Below the pieces are notes generated by a model. It saw only the letters and a program-made list of their open reading frames with translations, was not told the origin of the DNA and did no database searches. This document shows positions 46,028 through 57,117 of a stretch of DNA of 64,000 bases, piece by piece. The position numbers and the translations under genes were made by a program. The stretch is from an uncultured Rubripirellula sp. (lineage in GTDB: Bacteria; Planctomycetota; Planctomycetia; Pirellulales; Pirellulaceae). The DNA is taken from the NCBI GenBank assembly GCA_938045805.1, contig CALIBL010000035.1, positions 124,001-188,000 on the forward strand, written 5' to 3'. Positions within the stretch are counted from its first letter, which is position 1; the number at the start of each line of letters is the position of its first letter.

Positions 46028-47956
46028 TCATCGACTTCGAAAAACTGCCTGTGACGCATCCCACATCCACGTCCTTGGACACCAGAACTGCCCACGATCA
46101 CTGATCAAGCGAAGACGAAAAAACGAGTCCTGATCTTCAGGATGCTGCTCGAAGTAATCGTCGATCTTCACGTTTACGGTTTCCGATGGGGCAACGGCAA
46201 TATCCTGCGTTTGATCCCAACGCTCTTTGAAAGTTAAACCTTCGCTTGATCCATGGTAAAAGGATAAACTTGGATCGTCACCGGCGGCACTCACTTCACA
46301 AGTCACAACCACCCCCTTCCCGATTCGTTTCGCCTCGATGACTTTGATGGGCAGAGTGAATTTTTGGATCATTTCAGCGGACTTCACCCTGAGATACTCC
46401 GGTATTTGACCCAACTGAACATCGGCGTGGGTGATCGTTTCTGCGTCAATTGGTTGACGATACCCCCAACCACCTGTCTCAAGGTAAAACCACCCCTGCT
46501 CGGTGACACCTCGCTGGGTGTGGGTCAACCCGCTGTCGGAATCGATATTGCCATTGGCCATTTGATTCAGCTGATGCCAGCCACCGGTCAGCCCCGACAC
46601 CCAACCTCGGTAACGCATGCGGCGAGGGTAAACACCGGTTCTTTGCACGTGCGGTGGCCCGGGCACCTCGACAAAACTACCAACCCAAAGATCACCAAGC
46701 GTTTTGCTGCGGGGAACCTGATTGCCAACTCCAAAAAGCCTCCAACGCTTTTCCGGTGCGTCATAAAAAAAGCTGTAATAGGTGTGATATGTCTCACCCG
46801 GATCCAGACGAAGAGCAAAGACCTGTGACTGACCCTGCTTTCCCGAAAGCGGTTCCCAATCACGGATTTTGACACCAGTACCCTCGTGCCCAAAATGCCC
46901 AAAAGCTGCATGCGGATTACCGATAGCGAGCAAATGTGAAAGCTTCTCAACCGCTGGTTCTTCCTTGCCACGACCATACGACCACAGCGAAAAATTAAAC
47001 CCCGTGTTAACTCTTCCATCTGGTAACCAAGTTGGCCCATAGTATCCAAATGGCGTCGTAACAGGACTGTAAAAACTGAGCGTCCCCGGTACAGCGTCCA
47101 TCTCCATCACCCAAGCGCGAACCGGCTGTTTGATCGTCGACGCCTGAAACCGAGTGTGAGCGGCTGCCGGACGCCATCGCTTACGAACGACCGCAGCATC
47201 CTCAAGAGAATCACCGGCGAGCTCCACCCACAGCAGCTTTGCTTGGGCGTGCTCGCTACGGCAAACGAGTTCAACCTCCTGTTTACCGATTTGACCAATC
47301 GCCACCTCTCCGCGAAACACTTCATTTCCCAACGCTGCATTCACGTCGACAGTAAAGACAAAACGAGCTCCACCAATGCGGATTTCATATTCGTCTAACG
47401 TCGCCCCGGGCTCCATCATCACTCGAAACTTGATGCTTCCTTTTTTTTCTGACCACCACGCCCACTGAGCCGAGTCACCTCGATCCCAATCTTCGACCCA
47501 CAAAAAGGATTTCCCACCATTCAAATTCCCTACATCGGGTATGCCTGCTTCACCCTTCGCGACCAATCCCAACTTTGGGAAGAAGCATTCATTGGGTGTT
47601 AGAAAAAGCCGACTATCGATCGTCGATTGAAGTCGATAGACCACACTCTCCACCGACGGTTGATCATTCTTCTCTGGTACTTCAGAGCTCCACTCCAATG
47701 GTTGACCGATTTGGCCTACTTCTTTCCCCGAATACAAATCCTTACTTGAAAATGGACTTCCGAACCCTATTGGATCCTGAGCCGCAGCAATCTCAACCAC
47801 GCATCCAGCAAGAATCAAGTAAATCCAAAACTTGGCCCAAGAAAAGAAAATCGATACCAAACGTGATCGGTGTCGAAGGCGAAGTGATGGATTGCTTTTA
47901 ACACAGAATCTAGGCACACCTGTGCTTCGGCAATTGGTTTGGCAATGAGTTATCAT
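46028..47956 (-). CDS. DUF3472 domain exported protein
   Basis: A 642-residue protein with a long N-terminal region before a signal-like helix (about 38-58, AKFWIYLILAGCVVEIAAAQ); the true start may be later than the ATG at 47956. The N-terminal half of the mature part looks like a beta-sandwich (WVEDWDRGDSAQWAWWSEKK). The DUF3472 region lies at about 320-430, with FGYYGPTWLPDGRVNTGFN, NPHAAFGHFGHEGTGVKIRD and LDPGETYHTYYSFFYDAP. The C-terminus has another beta-rich domain. DUF3472 occurs in exported proteins of polysaccharide-degrading bacteria and its activity is not established. Its ATG overlaps the outermost ATG of the divergent sulfatase gene. Confidence 0.75.
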   Translation of the reverse strand: MITHCQTNCRSTGVPRFCVKSNPSLRLRHRSRLVSIFFSWAKFWIYLILAGCVVEIAAAQDPIGFGSPFSSKDLYSGKEVGQIGQPLEWSSEVPEKNDQPSVESVVYRLQSTIDSRLFLTPNECFFPKLGLVAKGEAGIPDVGNLNGGKSFLWVEDWDRGDSAQWAWWSEKKGSIKFRVMMEPGATLDEYEIRIGGARFVFTVDVNAALGNEVFRGEVAIGQIGKQEVELVCRSEHAQAKLLWVELAGDSLEDAAVVRKRWRPAAAHTRFQASTIKQPVRAWVMEMDAVPGTLSFYSPVTTPFGYYGPTWLPDGRVNTGFNFSLWSYGRGKEEPAVEKLSHLLAIGNPHAAFGHFGHEGTGVKIRDWEPLSGKQGQSQVFALRLDPGETYHTYYSFFYDAPEKRWRLFGVGNQVPRSKTLGDLWVGSFVEVPGPPHVQRTGVYPRRMRYRGWVSGLTGGWHQLNQMANGNIDSDSGLTHTQRGVTEQGWFYLETGGWGYRQPIDAETITHADVQLGQIPEYLRVKSAEMIQKFTLPIKVIEAKRIGKGVVVTCEVSAAGDDPSLSFYHGSSEGLTFKERWDQTQDIAVAPSETVNVKIDDYFEQHPEDQDSFFRLRLISDRGQFWCPRTWMWDASQAVFRSR

Positions 47957-48062
47957 GCGTGTCCTTTTTTATTCTGCTCTCGGAGCAATCCATTCGGTGC
48001 GACTCTCAGACGTGACGAAACACCACCGATTCAATTCATCTTTAAAAGTTACATTTGAAATC

Positions 48063-49517
48063 ATGCGAGCCGAACCCCCCTTCATGAATCATCAAATTCA
48101 CTCGCAAGACGGCAGAACCCTTTTACCGGCACACCGGTATTTGGTCGCTGTCTTTGCGATCTGTCTATTTCAGTTCCACGGTGCATTGGCGCATGGCAAT
48201 GCGGTCAATCCATCGCCGACCAATGTGTTACTCATTATGGCGGACGATCTTGGTTGGAAAGATCTCAATTGCCAGAACAATCCCAAGCTCAAAACTCCGA
48301 ATCTAGATCGACTTGCGATGCAGGGAGTCAGATTCACGGATGCCTATGCTGCCGCTCCAGTCTGCTCACCCACACGGGCCGCATTAATGACTGGCCAAGC
48401 TCCAGCCCGTCTCAAGATTACCCAGCATGGTCCCGATATCAAAGCATTCTGGCCTGACGATCGCATCATTCAACCACCGCCATCCAGCAACGAACTCTTG
48501 CACCACCACCAAACGTTGGCAGAAACCCTGAAGTCACGAGGATATGCCACCGCATTCTTTGGGAAGTGGCACTTAGGTAACGCCCAAGAGTATTGGCCGA
48601 CTCATCATGGATTTGACGTCAACCTTGGAGGTTGTGGATTTGGTGGTCCACCAACCTACTTTGATCCTTACCGAATCCCCACGCTACCGCCGAGACAAAA
48701 GGGGGAATACCTGACTGATCGTCTCGCTGATGAAACCATTGATTACATGAGATCCAACCATGACAAACCGATGTTTGTCTGCCTTTGGACCTATAACCCA
48801 CACTATCCCTTCGAAGCCCCCGAAGAGCTCATTGACGCATACCATGGCAAGGAGGGACGCGGTTTAAAGAACCCCATCTACGCAGCGCAGCTAGAAGCAA
48901 CCGATCGCGCTATCGGCCGCGTTCTTGACGAACTCGATCATCTCCACCTGCGTCAGAACACCCTTGTGATTTTCACCAGTGACAATGGCGGCTGGTCCGG
49001 CGCAACGGATAACCACCCGTTAAAAAAAGGCAAAGGGTATCTCTACGAGGGCGGTATTCGAGTTCCCCTCATTATTCGTTGGCCAGGCCGCACCTCCCCC
49101 AACACGATTGATTCCACGCCGGTGATTAGCATGGACCTGAGTGCTTCAATCTTGGAAGCAACTGGAGAAAAAGCGGATTCGGCCAGTCCAATCACCAAGA
49201 ATCCCACCACATTAGATGGGATCTCATTGCTGCCACTACTCCGTGGAGCATCACTGGATCGCGAGGAAATCTTCTTTCACTACCCGCACTTCGCATTCCA
49301 TCGTGAAAACCGCCCAGGTTCGGCAATCCGTCGCGGACGGTACAAACTGATCTTCAACTACGATGACTCAAGCACCGAACTTTATGATCTCGAACAAGAC
49401 CTGAGCGAAAAGACAGATCTCTCGGAATCAATGCCTGAACTGCGAGATTCATTACTGGAGTCGCTGACCGTCTGGCTCGATTCAGTTGATGCGGATCGAC
49501 CTACGCGAATCAAGTAA
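48063..49517 (+). CDS. Sulfatase (formylglycine type)
   Basis: About 484 residues from the ATG at 48063, followed by a signal peptide (RYLVAVFAICLFQFHGALAH). In-frame ATGs also occur at 47955 and 48084. The catalytic Cys for formylglycine formation is C101 in APVCSPTRAALMTGQAP, matching C-x-P-x-R. Metal-binding blocks NVLLIMADDLGW, FFGKWHLG and FTSDNGGWSG are all present. It removes sulfate esters in the periplasm or outside, probably from algal polysaccharides. The anaerobic or aerobic FGly maturase is not in this window. It is divergent from the DUF3472 gene and converges on the oxidoreductase gene (23 bp between stops). Confidence 0.94.
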   Translation: MRAEPPFMNHQIHSQDGRTLLPAHRYLVAVFAICLFQFHGALAHGNAVNPSPTNVLLIMADDLGWKDLNCQNNPKLKTPNLDRLAMQGVRFTDAYAAAPVCSPTRAALMTGQAPARLKITQHGPDIKAFWPDDRIIQPPPSSNELLHHHQTLAETLKSRGYATAFFGKWHLGNAQEYWPTHHGFDVNLGGCGFGGPPTYFDPYRIPTLPPRQKGEYLTDRLADETIDYMRSNHDKPMFVCLWTYNPHYPFEAPEELIDAYHGKEGRGLKNPIYAAQLEATDRAIGRVLDELDHLHLRQNTLVIFTSDNGGWSGATDNHPLKKGKGYLYEGGIRVPLIIRWPGRTSPNTIDSTPVISMDLSASILEATGEKADSASPITKNPTTLDGISLLPLLRGASLDREEIFFHYPHFAFHRENRPGSAIRRGRYKLIFNYDDSSTELYDLEQDLSEKTDLSESMPELRDSLLESLTVWLDSVDADRPTRIK

Positions 49518-49540
49518 CTCATCGTAACCAATCACGACGA

Positions 49541-50935
49541 CTAGCTCTCAATCTCAAATCCCTTGCGGTAGTCTCGAGCCACAAAACTTTGAGCTACGGG
49601 ATCTCCAACCACCATCTGCTTTTCTGGATCCCACCGAATCTCGCGGCCTAACCTTGCAGCGATACCCGCAAGATGGCACGTACTCAACGCTCGATGGTGG
49701 CTGTGCACATCAGAGATCGGCTCCTTTCGGTCCCGTGCCGCCTCAAAGAAGTTCCGAAAATGGTCGACCAATGAGCGATCCTTGTAGGCACGCTCCAGAG
49801 CACCACCTGGTAATGGATTTTTCTCCAAAGCCTCAACCGGCTCACCAGTCAATCGGCCACGGTTAACAAAGATACGGCCTTCGGTGCCTTCGAATAGGAT
49901 TCCATTACCACCATCGTGCCGAATTTCAATTTCAACCCCGTCCGCAAATGATGCGGCGATCTGAAATTCGGTGGCCGTGTTGTATCTCGAAGGATCAACA
50001 GGATAGCCGTCTTTAAAGTCAACCGGATGCACCACCTTGAGCGGATTCACACTAACAGGCCCCGTATCGGTTTTACCAAGCCCCAAAGTGGCGATATCGA
50101 CGTGATGTGCGCCCCAGTCGGTTAGCTTTCCGCCAGAGTACTCATACCACCATCGAAACTCGTAATGGCATCTCGACCAACTCTGTGTTTCACCGTTTGG
50201 CCCGGATTTATAGCGAAACGGTGTGTCGGCCACGGGACCTTGCCACTGATTCCAGTCCAGGCTTTTCGGAACTTCAGCAACGGGGATCTCGGGACTGGTG
50301 GGAGCACCGCCAATGCTGCAGGTAGCTTTTTTGATCTGTCCCAGCCTCCCTTCGCGAATCAAAGCAATGGCTTGAATGAATTGACGCCCGCTGCGTTGCT
50401 GGGTTCCCACCTGCATGACTCGACCGGTCTGCTCACAAATGGCACCAATCTGTTTCCCTTCATCGATGGTGAGCGTCATGGGCTTTTCGCAGTAGACATC
50501 CTTCCCTGCCTTCATCGCCTCAATCGCTATCTTTGCGTGCCAATGATCAGGGGTAGTGATGTGAACAATGTCGATGGAAGGATCATCTAAAATCGCTCGG
50601 TAGTCAGCATGAACCTTTGGTGCTTGACCGTGCCACTGCTTGACCAAACCCGCGGCCATTTCCCGTCGACTGGAATCCGCGTCACATACCGCAACGTAAT
50701 CTCCATACTTTGCAAAATCAGGAGCTGATCCGTAGGGGCGATCGATTCCCGTCGCTTTCTGACACCAACGACTTCCCGTGCCCACCACGCCCAACCTTGG
50801 TCGCTCGTTCGCGGATTGAAAGGCGACAGCCCTTTCCATCGGATTCAGCAATACCGAAGCACCGGCGAATTGAAGCGTTGAACGTAATACACTTCGGCGA
50901 TCTAACACTGAATTCCGTGTCTTAGCAGTGGTCAT
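49541..50935 (-). CDS. Gfo/Idh/MocA family oxidoreductase, Tat-exported
   Basis: 464 residues from the ATG at 50935, giving a Tat-type signal (DRRSVLRSTLQFAGASVLL); the open frame reaches 50977. The Rossmann nucleotide site reads RLGVVGTGSRWCQK, the family motif is CEKPMTL, and a catalytic His region is TDWGAHHVDIATLGLGK. These enzymes oxidise or reduce sugars and cyclitols using NAD(P), and exported members recur in planctomycetes. An exported member must fold with its cofactor before Tat transport. The neighbouring sulfatase suggests sugar processing, but the substrate is unknown. Confidence 0.9.
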   Translation of the reverse strand: MTTAKTRNSVLDRRSVLRSTLQFAGASVLLNPMERAVAFQSANERPRLGVVGTGSRWCQKATGIDRPYGSAPDFAKYGDYVAVCDADSSRREMAAGLVKQWHGQAPKVHADYRAILDDPSIDIVHITTPDHWHAKIAIEAMKAGKDVYCEKPMTLTIDEGKQIGAICEQTGRVMQVGTQQRSGRQFIQAIALIREGRLGQIKKATCSIGGAPTSPEIPVAEVPKSLDWNQWQGPVADTPFRYKSGPNGETQSWSRCHYEFRWWYEYSGGKLTDWGAHHVDIATLGLGKTDTGPVSVNPLKVVHPVDFKDGYPVDPSRYNTATEFQIAASFADGVEIEIRHDGGNGILFEGTEGRIFVNRGRLTGEPVEALEKNPLPGGALERAYKDRSLVDHFRNFFEAARDRKEPISDVHSHHRALSTCHLAGIAARLGREIRWDPEKQMVVGDPVAQSFVARDYRKGFEIES

Positions 50936-51129
50936 GAAATGGCTCGAAAGAAAGGTGACATGGAGACAGACCTGCATTTTCGACTCATCGCGGAGAATGA
51001 ATAGCCCAAGGGTTTAATTCGAGCCAAGCATCAGGACGTCTATTCTTCCAAATGATAACAAAAACTAACCGCATCCCCACCAAGAAGATTCGATTAGGCG
51101 TCCATTGACCCTGAGTGTCGTTTTTTGCT

Positions 51130-52035
51130 ATGCCAAAAGCTGAGGGATTGAAAACGATTCGCGGATCCCATCACCTTGACGCACTGGTTGACATAGTGTC
51201 CCAACCGAAAACCATCTCGATCATCCTTTCGACCTACAATGCCCCCAAATGGCTTGAGAAGTCCCTTTGGGGGTATGCCAATCAGAGCGTTGCGGCCGAT
51301 GAAATCCTCATCGCGGATGACGGATCGGATGAACGCACCACTGAGGTGATCAATCGCGTTCAGGCTAACACCGATCTAACGATCAAACATCTATGGCACG
51401 CAGACAACGGTTTCCAAAAATGCCTCATTCTCAACCGAGCCATCGCGGAATCGTCCAGTGAATACCTGATCTTCTCGGACGGAGACTGCATTCCTCGAAG
51501 CGACTTCGTTGAACAACATCGGCTACGTGCGAGGCCGAATCGATTTCTATCCGGCGGCTACAACAAACTGCCGATGGGATTAAGTCGCCAGATCACCTTG
51601 GATGACATTTCATCAGGTAAAGCGTTCCAACTGAGTTGGCTGAAAGCTAATGGTCTACGTGCTGGGATACAAGAAATGCGTCTCCGGACAGAGGGAGCCA
51701 TTTCAGAAGTTCTTAATCGCCTCACGACCACGAACCCAACTTGGAATGGCCACAATGCCTCGGGATGGAAGAACGATCTCGTTCGAGTCAACGGTTTCGA
51801 CGAGCGGATGCGCTACGGTGGTGAAGACTGTGAGTTGGGTGAACGACTGATTAACAGTGGGATCATTCCAACTCAGATTAGATTTTCCGCAATCTGCCTC
51901 CACTTGGATCATTCGAGAGGATACGTCAACGAAGTTGACAAAAAGCGAAACTGGGAGATCCGTCAATTCACTCGACGCCATCGCCTCACCGTTACCCAGC
52001 ACGGATTGAGGCAATCCAACAGCGTAGCGGCATAA
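51130..52035 (+). CDS. Glycosyltransferase family 2
   Basis: 301 residues from the ATG at 51130; a GTG at 51115 is in frame. The GT-A core is clear: TISIILSTYNAPKWLEKSLW, EILIADDGSDERTTE and the DxD-type site FSDGDCIPRSDF, followed by GFDERMRYGGEDCELGERL near the acceptor side, as in chondroitin-polymerase-like and galactosyltransferase-like GT2 enzymes. No membrane helix is seen, so it should work on the cytoplasmic face. The nucleotide-sugar donor cannot be told. No other glycan assembly gene is adjacent; the nearest are the pyruvyl transferase and PP-loop genes 5 kb downstream. Confidence 0.9.
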   Translation: MPKAEGLKTIRGSHHLDALVDIVSQPKTISIILSTYNAPKWLEKSLWGYANQSVAADEILIADDGSDERTTEVINRVQANTDLTIKHLWHADNGFQKCLILNRAIAESSSEYLIFSDGDCIPRSDFVEQHRLRARPNRFLSGGYNKLPMGLSRQITLDDISSGKAFQLSWLKANGLRAGIQEMRLRTEGAISEVLNRLTTTNPTWNGHNASGWKNDLVRVNGFDERMRYGGEDCELGERLINSGIIPTQIRFSAICLHLDHSRGYVNEVDKKRNWEIRQFTRRHRLTVTQHGLRQSNSVAA

Positions 52036-52295
52036 CACTGGGGCTAATCGATCCATCAATCCCTGGCCAAATCGGCGTTGAACGGGTGTCAAATGATTCG
52101 CCGCATGATCTCTGCACGGGCGGCGAAACGAGCCACTTTGTGTGTTGAATCCGATCGTTATCTGCGGTTTCGATCGCGAAAAAGAATTCTCCGAATGCAG
52201 GGCATCACGAATCAATTCGATCGCGTGATTGGGTAAACTAAGGATCCATTAATTGCTCGAAAAAATTTCTTAATACCTCTCTATCTTCTTCAGTC

Positions 52296-55200
52296 ATGAA
52301 AGTAAGTCGAACCACCACGCTTGAAGTGAGTCAGAGCCGAAATCTCTTGATTGAGGTCATTGTCGCTGGAATCAGCCTGCTAGGTGTTTTACTTCTGTCA
52401 GGCATCTCAATCGGGCAGGAACTCGACACACCGGAACAAGAATCACCCACTGAAGAGTCCTCCATCGATTTCGACAGAGATATACTTCCCCTACTATCGG
52501 ATCGTTGCTTCCAGTGCCACGGACCCGATGAGGCGGCGAGGGAATCGGGTTTAAGACTCGATACACAGGAAGGGGCATTCGGGGCGGGCGACTCCGGTGA
52601 ACCGGCCATCGTTGCCGGCGACTCCTCTGCGAGCACTCTGTACCATCGCATTTTCTCCAGCGATGCCGATCTCTTGATGCCTCCTCCCGAATCAGGGCTT
52701 CAGTTGCTTCCTGACGAACGCGAGAAGTTAAAAGCTTGGATTGATCAGGGAGCTAACTGGAAGCAGCACTGGGCATTTGTCACTCCCAGTAAGCCAACGG
52801 TCCCTGCGGCACCCGAGGGATTTAATGCGAGTCTGCCGATTGATCGTTTCATTCTCCGTCAGGTCGTTCAGTCGAATCTCGCTCCGAACCCACCAGCAGA
52901 TAAAGAAACACTGATCCGTCGTGTCACTCTTGACTTGACGGGGCTTCCACCCACGATCAGCGAGATTGATGATTTTCTTGCGGATCAATCTCCTGAAGCC
53001 TACGAAAAGGTGATTGATCGGTTGCTCAAATCGCCAAGATACGGCGAACACATGGGCCGTATCTGGCTCGATGCTGCGAGGTATGCAGACACGCATGGTC
53101 TTCACTTAGATAACGAACGGCAGATCTGGCCTTATCGAGATTGGGTGATTCAGGCATTTAACCAAAATATGCCATTTGATCAATTCACGATCGAACAAAT
53201 TGCAGGTGACCTATTGCCAACACCCACTCTCCCTCAACGAGTCGCAACGGGATTCAACCGCTGCAACGTCACAACGAGTGAAGGTGGATCAATCGACGAC
53301 GAGTACTACGTGCGTTACGCAGTCGATCGTGTCGAGACAACGTCGACTGTTTGGCTCGGGCTGACCGCAGGTTGTGCGGCATGCCATGACCACAAGTTTG
53401 ATCCGCTTACACAAAAAGAGTTCTATCAGCTTTTTTCATACTTCTACAGCCTCACAGAAAAAGCGATGGATGGCAATGCATTGCTTCCTCCACCAGTAGT
53501 AAAAGTACCAACGCAGGAACAGAGTGAAGAGCAAGCTCGACTAGCTCAACTCGTTTCAGACACCACAAACACTTTACAGACGCAAGTCGACGCTTTTGAA
53601 TACGTTGACCCTACACCGACACCAACGGATCTGACCTTTGATCGCGCCGATTCAGTCTGGTTTGATGACGCTTTACCTGACGGAGCAAAACCTCAGGGGG
53701 ATGGACCGAATCCTTGGCAATTTGTCCAAGCGTCCGAGCATCCTGTTTACAGCGGCGACAAATCAACCTTTCGCTCCGGAGCCGGGCTCAATCAACACTT
53801 CTTCACCGATGCAAGTTCCCCCTTGGTAATAGGTGAAAACGATTCGCTGTTTGCCTATGTTTACCTCGACCCTGAAAATCCACCTGAGACGGTCCAGCTC
53901 CAGTTCAATAACGGGAACTGGGAGCACCGCGCGTTTTGGGGCGCTGATAAAGGTCATGGTGCCGGACGCAACAACCCGTCCAATCTTCGAATGGGTGATC
54001 TACCCGAACCGGGAAAGTGGGTCAGACTCGAAGTCCCCGCGACCTCCGTTGACTTACAGCCCGGGACGAAACTCAACGGCTGGGCGTTCACGCAATTTGG
54101 GGGAACGGTTCATTGGGACCAAGCGGGCGCAGTGACGGTCGCCCCCCTGACCGATGAACAACTCGCGTCGCAGGCAATCTGGGAAAAGTATCAGAAAGAG
54201 TTCAATAAGTCCGCCATCTCCGATGAGCTAAAAAAGATCATCAATCTGGAACGCTCAGAGCGGTCAGAAGAACAGGTCAAGAAACTTCGAGAGCACTATT
54301 TGAAACAGGTCAATCCGAAATCAAAAAATGAACTATCTGGATTAATAACGCAGCTGAATGAATTTCAGAAACAGCTCGATGCAGTCAACCAATCCATCCC
54401 CTCGACCCTAGTCATGGAAGAGCGTTCGGAACCAAGACAAGCCTACATTCTCGAACGGGGTGAATACACCGAGCAGCGGGATCCCGTATCACCCGCTACA
54501 CCCCAGTGGCTGGGCCCACAACCGAAAGAATCTGCTAACAATCGGCTTGGCTTGGCACACTGGTTGGTCAGCCCCGAGAATCCTCTTACCAGCCGCGTCA
54601 TCGTTAACCGCTTCTGGCAGCATTTCTTTGGTACTGGAATTGTAAAAACGTCCGAAGACTTCGGAGTGCAAGGGGAACGCCCCAGCCATCCGGAGCTTCT
54701 CGATTGGCTCGCATTGGAATTCATAGAATCCGGATGGGATTTGCAGCATCTGCAAAAGCGGATCCTACTTTCAGCCACTTATCAACAACAATCAACGGTT
54801 TCCGAAAGCCATCTGCGAGTGGACCCGGAGAATCGACTTCTTGCACGAGGTCCACGCTTTCGACTCGACGCAGAAATCATTCGCGACCAAGCTCTTTTTG
54901 TCAGCGGCTTGATGCACAACGTCATCGGCGGACCGAGTGTAAAGCCGTATCAGCCGGCCGGGCTATGGAAACCCGTCGGATTTGGAGGAAGTAACACCTC
55001 CGTGTTCACGCAAGACACCGGTGAAAAACTGTACCGAAGAAGTATGTATACGTTTTGGAAACGCACCTCTCCGCCCCCAAGCATGACCACCTTCGACGCA
55101 CCGGATCGAGAAACTTGCCAAGTGCGTCGAGCGAGAACCAACACCCCACTCCAAGCACTAGTTCTTCTCAATGACGTTCAGTTTATCGAAGCGGCGAGGA

Positions 55201-55490
55201 AGTTCGCGGAGAAGGTACATCGCGAGGGCGGCGATACCGAGATCGAGCGTTTGACGTTTGCTTTCCGATCGACCGTTGGCCGTAAACCTAGCGAAACAGA
55301 AATCGCGAGATTGCAAAATCATCTCGCGGAATATCTGCAACACTTCCAAGCATCGCCTGAGGCAGCATCGCAGCTGCTTTCTGTCGGTGAGTCCACAAGT
55401 GATGACGAACTCGAAGTGAAATCGGTTGCCGCATGGACTTTGATTAGTCACCTGCTTCTCAACCTCAGTGAAACAATTACTCGGGGATAA
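52296..55490 (+). CDS. DUF1549/DUF1553 cytochrome-type protein (PSCyt1-PSCyt2-PSD1)
   Basis: A 1064-residue exported protein with a signal-like helix (about 17-43, [20 protein letters not shown]). It has a PSCyt1 haem motif [10 protein letters not shown] (C71, C74, H75), then DUF1549 ([56 protein letters not shown]) with a second haem motif [11 protein letters not shown] (C360, C363, H364), a beta-rich inserted domain (about 420-620) and DUF1553 ([53 protein letters not shown]). This is a standard planctomycete architecture of unknown function, nearly always paired with DUF1501. The DUF1501 gene follows after 50 bp. Confidence 0.92.
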   Translation: MKVSRTTTLEVSQSRNLLIEVIVAGISLLGVLLLSGISIGQELDTPEQESPTEESSIDFDRDILPLLSDRCFQCHGPDEAARESGLRLDTQEGAFGAGDSGEPAIVAGDSSASTLYHRIFSSDADLLMPPPESGLQLLPDEREKLKAWIDQGANWKQHWAFVTPSKPTVPAAPEGFNASLPIDRFILRQVVQSNLAPNPPADKETLIRRVTLDLTGLPPTISEIDDFLADQSPEAYEKVIDRLLKSPRYGEHMGRIWLDAARYADTHGLHLDNERQIWPYRDWVIQAFNQNMPFDQFTIEQIAGDLLPTPTLPQRVATGFNRCNVTTSEGGSIDDEYYVRYAVDRVETTSTVWLGLTAGCAACHDHKFDPLTQKEFYQLFSYFYSLTEKAMDGNALLPPPVVKVPTQEQSEEQARLAQLVSDTTNTLQTQVDAFEYVDPTPTPTDLTFDRADSVWFDDALPDGAKPQGDGPNPWQFVQASEHPVYSGDKSTFRSGAGLNQHFFTDASSPLVIGENDSLFAYVYLDPENPPETVQLQFNNGNWEHRAFWGADKGHGAGRNNPSNLRMGDLPEPGKWVRLEVPATSVDLQPGTKLNGWAFTQFGGTVHWDQAGAVTVAPLTDEQLASQAIWEKYQKEFNKSAISDELKKIINLERSERSEEQVKKLREHYLKQVNPKSKNELSGLITQLNEFQKQLDAVNQSIPSTLVMEERSEPRQAYILERGEYTEQRDPVSPATPQWLGPQPKESANNRLGLAHWLVSPENPLTSRVIVNRFWQHFFGTGIVKTSEDFGVQGERPSHPELLDWLALEFIESGWDLQHLQKRILLSATYQQQSTVSESHLRVDPENRLLARGPRFRLDAEIIRDQALFVSGLMHNVIGGPSVKPYQPAGLWKPVGFGGSNTSVFTQDTGEKLYRRSMYTFWKRTSPPPSMTTFDAPDRETCQVRRARTNTPLQALVLLNDVQFIEAARKFAEKVHREGGDTEIERLTFAFRSTVGRKPSETEIARLQNHLAEYLQHFQASPEAASQLLSVGESTSDDELEVKSVAAWTLISHLLLNLSETITRG

Positions 55491-55540
55491 CACAGAACCG
55501 AGCCGCTTCATACAAAACGAATCAGAACGAGTCACCCAAG

Positions 55541-57013
55541 ATGCAGTCTCAAAATCCAATCCGCGATCACGAATTGGTTGAAACCCGTCGACACTTTTTT
55601 GGCAAAGCGGCCGGAGGAATTGGCTCCGCGGCATTGGCGAGCCTCTGCAATCAAGATCTCTTTGCCGAATCCAACCCTGCAAACCTTACCTCGCAGGGTT
55701 TACCCAGCCTTCCGCATTTTGCGCCAAAGGCGAAGCGAGTTATTTACCTCTTTATGTCTGGTGCTCCATCACAGCTCGATATGTGGGATTACAAGCCCAA
55801 AATGGTCGACTGGTATGACAAGGACCTGCCTGAATCCGTCCGAAATGGCCAACGCATTACGACCATGACGTCGGGACAAGCTCGATTCCCCATTGCTCCA
55901 TCCATCTTCAAGTTCGCTCAGCACGGTAAACACGGCGCATGGGTTAGTGAACTGCTGCCGCACACCGCAAGCATTGTCGATGATTTGGCCGTGATTAAGA
56001 CCGTCAACACCGAAGCGATCAATCACGATCCTGCAATTACATACATTCAGACCGGCAGCCAATTGCCTGGACGCCCGAGCACCGGTGCCTGGCTATCATA
56101 CGGACTCGGAAGTTTGAACCAAAACCTGCCAACGTTCGTGGTTCTACATTCAACGGTCAATGGTGGATTTGGTGGCCAAGCGCTCTACGCGCGACTCTGG
56201 GGTGCGGGGTTTCTTTCCACTCGTCATCAAGGTGTCAGCCTGAGATCGAACGGTGATCCTGTTTTATATCTTTCCAATCCAGCTGGTGTATCAGGTGACT
56301 TGAGGAGAAAAATGCTGGATCAACTCGCCGAATTCAATCAGGCGCGTTACGACGAAGTGGGGGACCCAGAGATCCAGTCTCGCATTGCACAGTACGAAAT
56401 GGCATATCGCATGCAAACCTCGGTGCCCGAACTCACCGATATCTCTGACGAATCCGACAAGACACTCGAGATGTATGGCCCTGATGTCAAGACACCGGGA
56501 ACGTTTGCCGCAAATTGCCTCCTCGCACGACGGCTTGCGGAACGCGGTGTAAGATTCACACAAGTATTCATCCGACAGTGGGATCAACACGGAAACTTAC
56601 CAAACGACATTCGTCGACAATGCGGCATCATTGATCAACCCTGCGCGGCATTGATCAAAGACCTAAAACAACGTGGAATGCTCGATGACACTTTGGTCGT
56701 TTGGGGTGGTGAATTCGGACGCACGATTTATTGTCAGGGTGGGCTGACAAAAACCAACTACGGCCGTGATCATCATCCAAGATGCTTCACGAAATGGATG
56801 GCGGGTGGTGGAATCCGACCGGGTATCGTGCACGGCGAGACGGACGACTTCAGTTACAACGTGACTGAAAAACCTGTGCACATTCATGACCTAAACGCCA
56901 CGATGCTACATTGCTTGGGCATCAACCATGAGCGACTCACATATAAACATCAGGGTCGAGACTTCAGGCTCACGGACGTCCACGGCAATGTGGTTCGTGA
57001 CCTGCTTGCCTAA
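55541..57013 (+). CDS. DUF1501 family exported protein
   Basis: A 490-residue DUF1501 protein with a Tat-like N-terminus ([20 protein letters not shown]). Family blocks: [93 protein letters not shown] and [19 protein letters not shown]1501 shares its metal-site pattern with the alkaline phosphatase/sulfatase superfamily, but no catalytic nucleophile is established. It is cotranscribed with the DUF1549/DUF1553 protein (50 bp gap); the pairing is conserved across planctomycetes. Confidence 0.93.
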   Translation: MQSQNPIRDHELVETRRHFFGKAAGGIGSAALASLCNQDLFAESNPANLTSQGLPSLPHFAPKAKRVIYLFMSGAPSQLDMWDYKPKMVDWYDKDLPESVRNGQRITTMTSGQARFPIAPSIFKFAQHGKHGAWVSELLPHTASIVDDLAVIKTVNTEAINHDPAITYIQTGSQLPGRPSTGAWLSYGLGSLNQNLPTFVVLHSTVNGGFGGQALYARLWGAGFLSTRHQGVSLRSNGDPVLYLSNPAGVSGDLRRKMLDQLAEFNQARYDEVGDPEIQSRIAQYEMAYRMQTSVPELTDISDESDKTLEMYGPDVKTPGTFAANCLLARRLAERGVRFTQVFIRQWDQHGNLPNDIRRQCGIIDQPCAALIKDLKQRGMLDDTLVVWGGEFGRTIYCQGGLTKTNYGRDHHPRCFTKWMAGGGIRPGIVHGETDDFSYNVTEKPVHIHDLNATMLHCLGINHERLTYKHQGRDFRLTDVHGNVVRDLLA

Positions 57014-57117
57014 CCAATCGGTAAGCCAATCGCGAGATTGAATCAGCTGCCACCCCAAGACGATCGCTAGGACGAGCCGAGCAACGAGGAAAACTCCCCA
57101 ATCAGACAATGAGTTTT

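Noticed and set aside
52182-52215. Inverted repeat ATCACG...CGTGAT after the GT2 gene
   Set aside because: Six-bp arms with a 14-nt loop and no T run; too weak to call a terminator.
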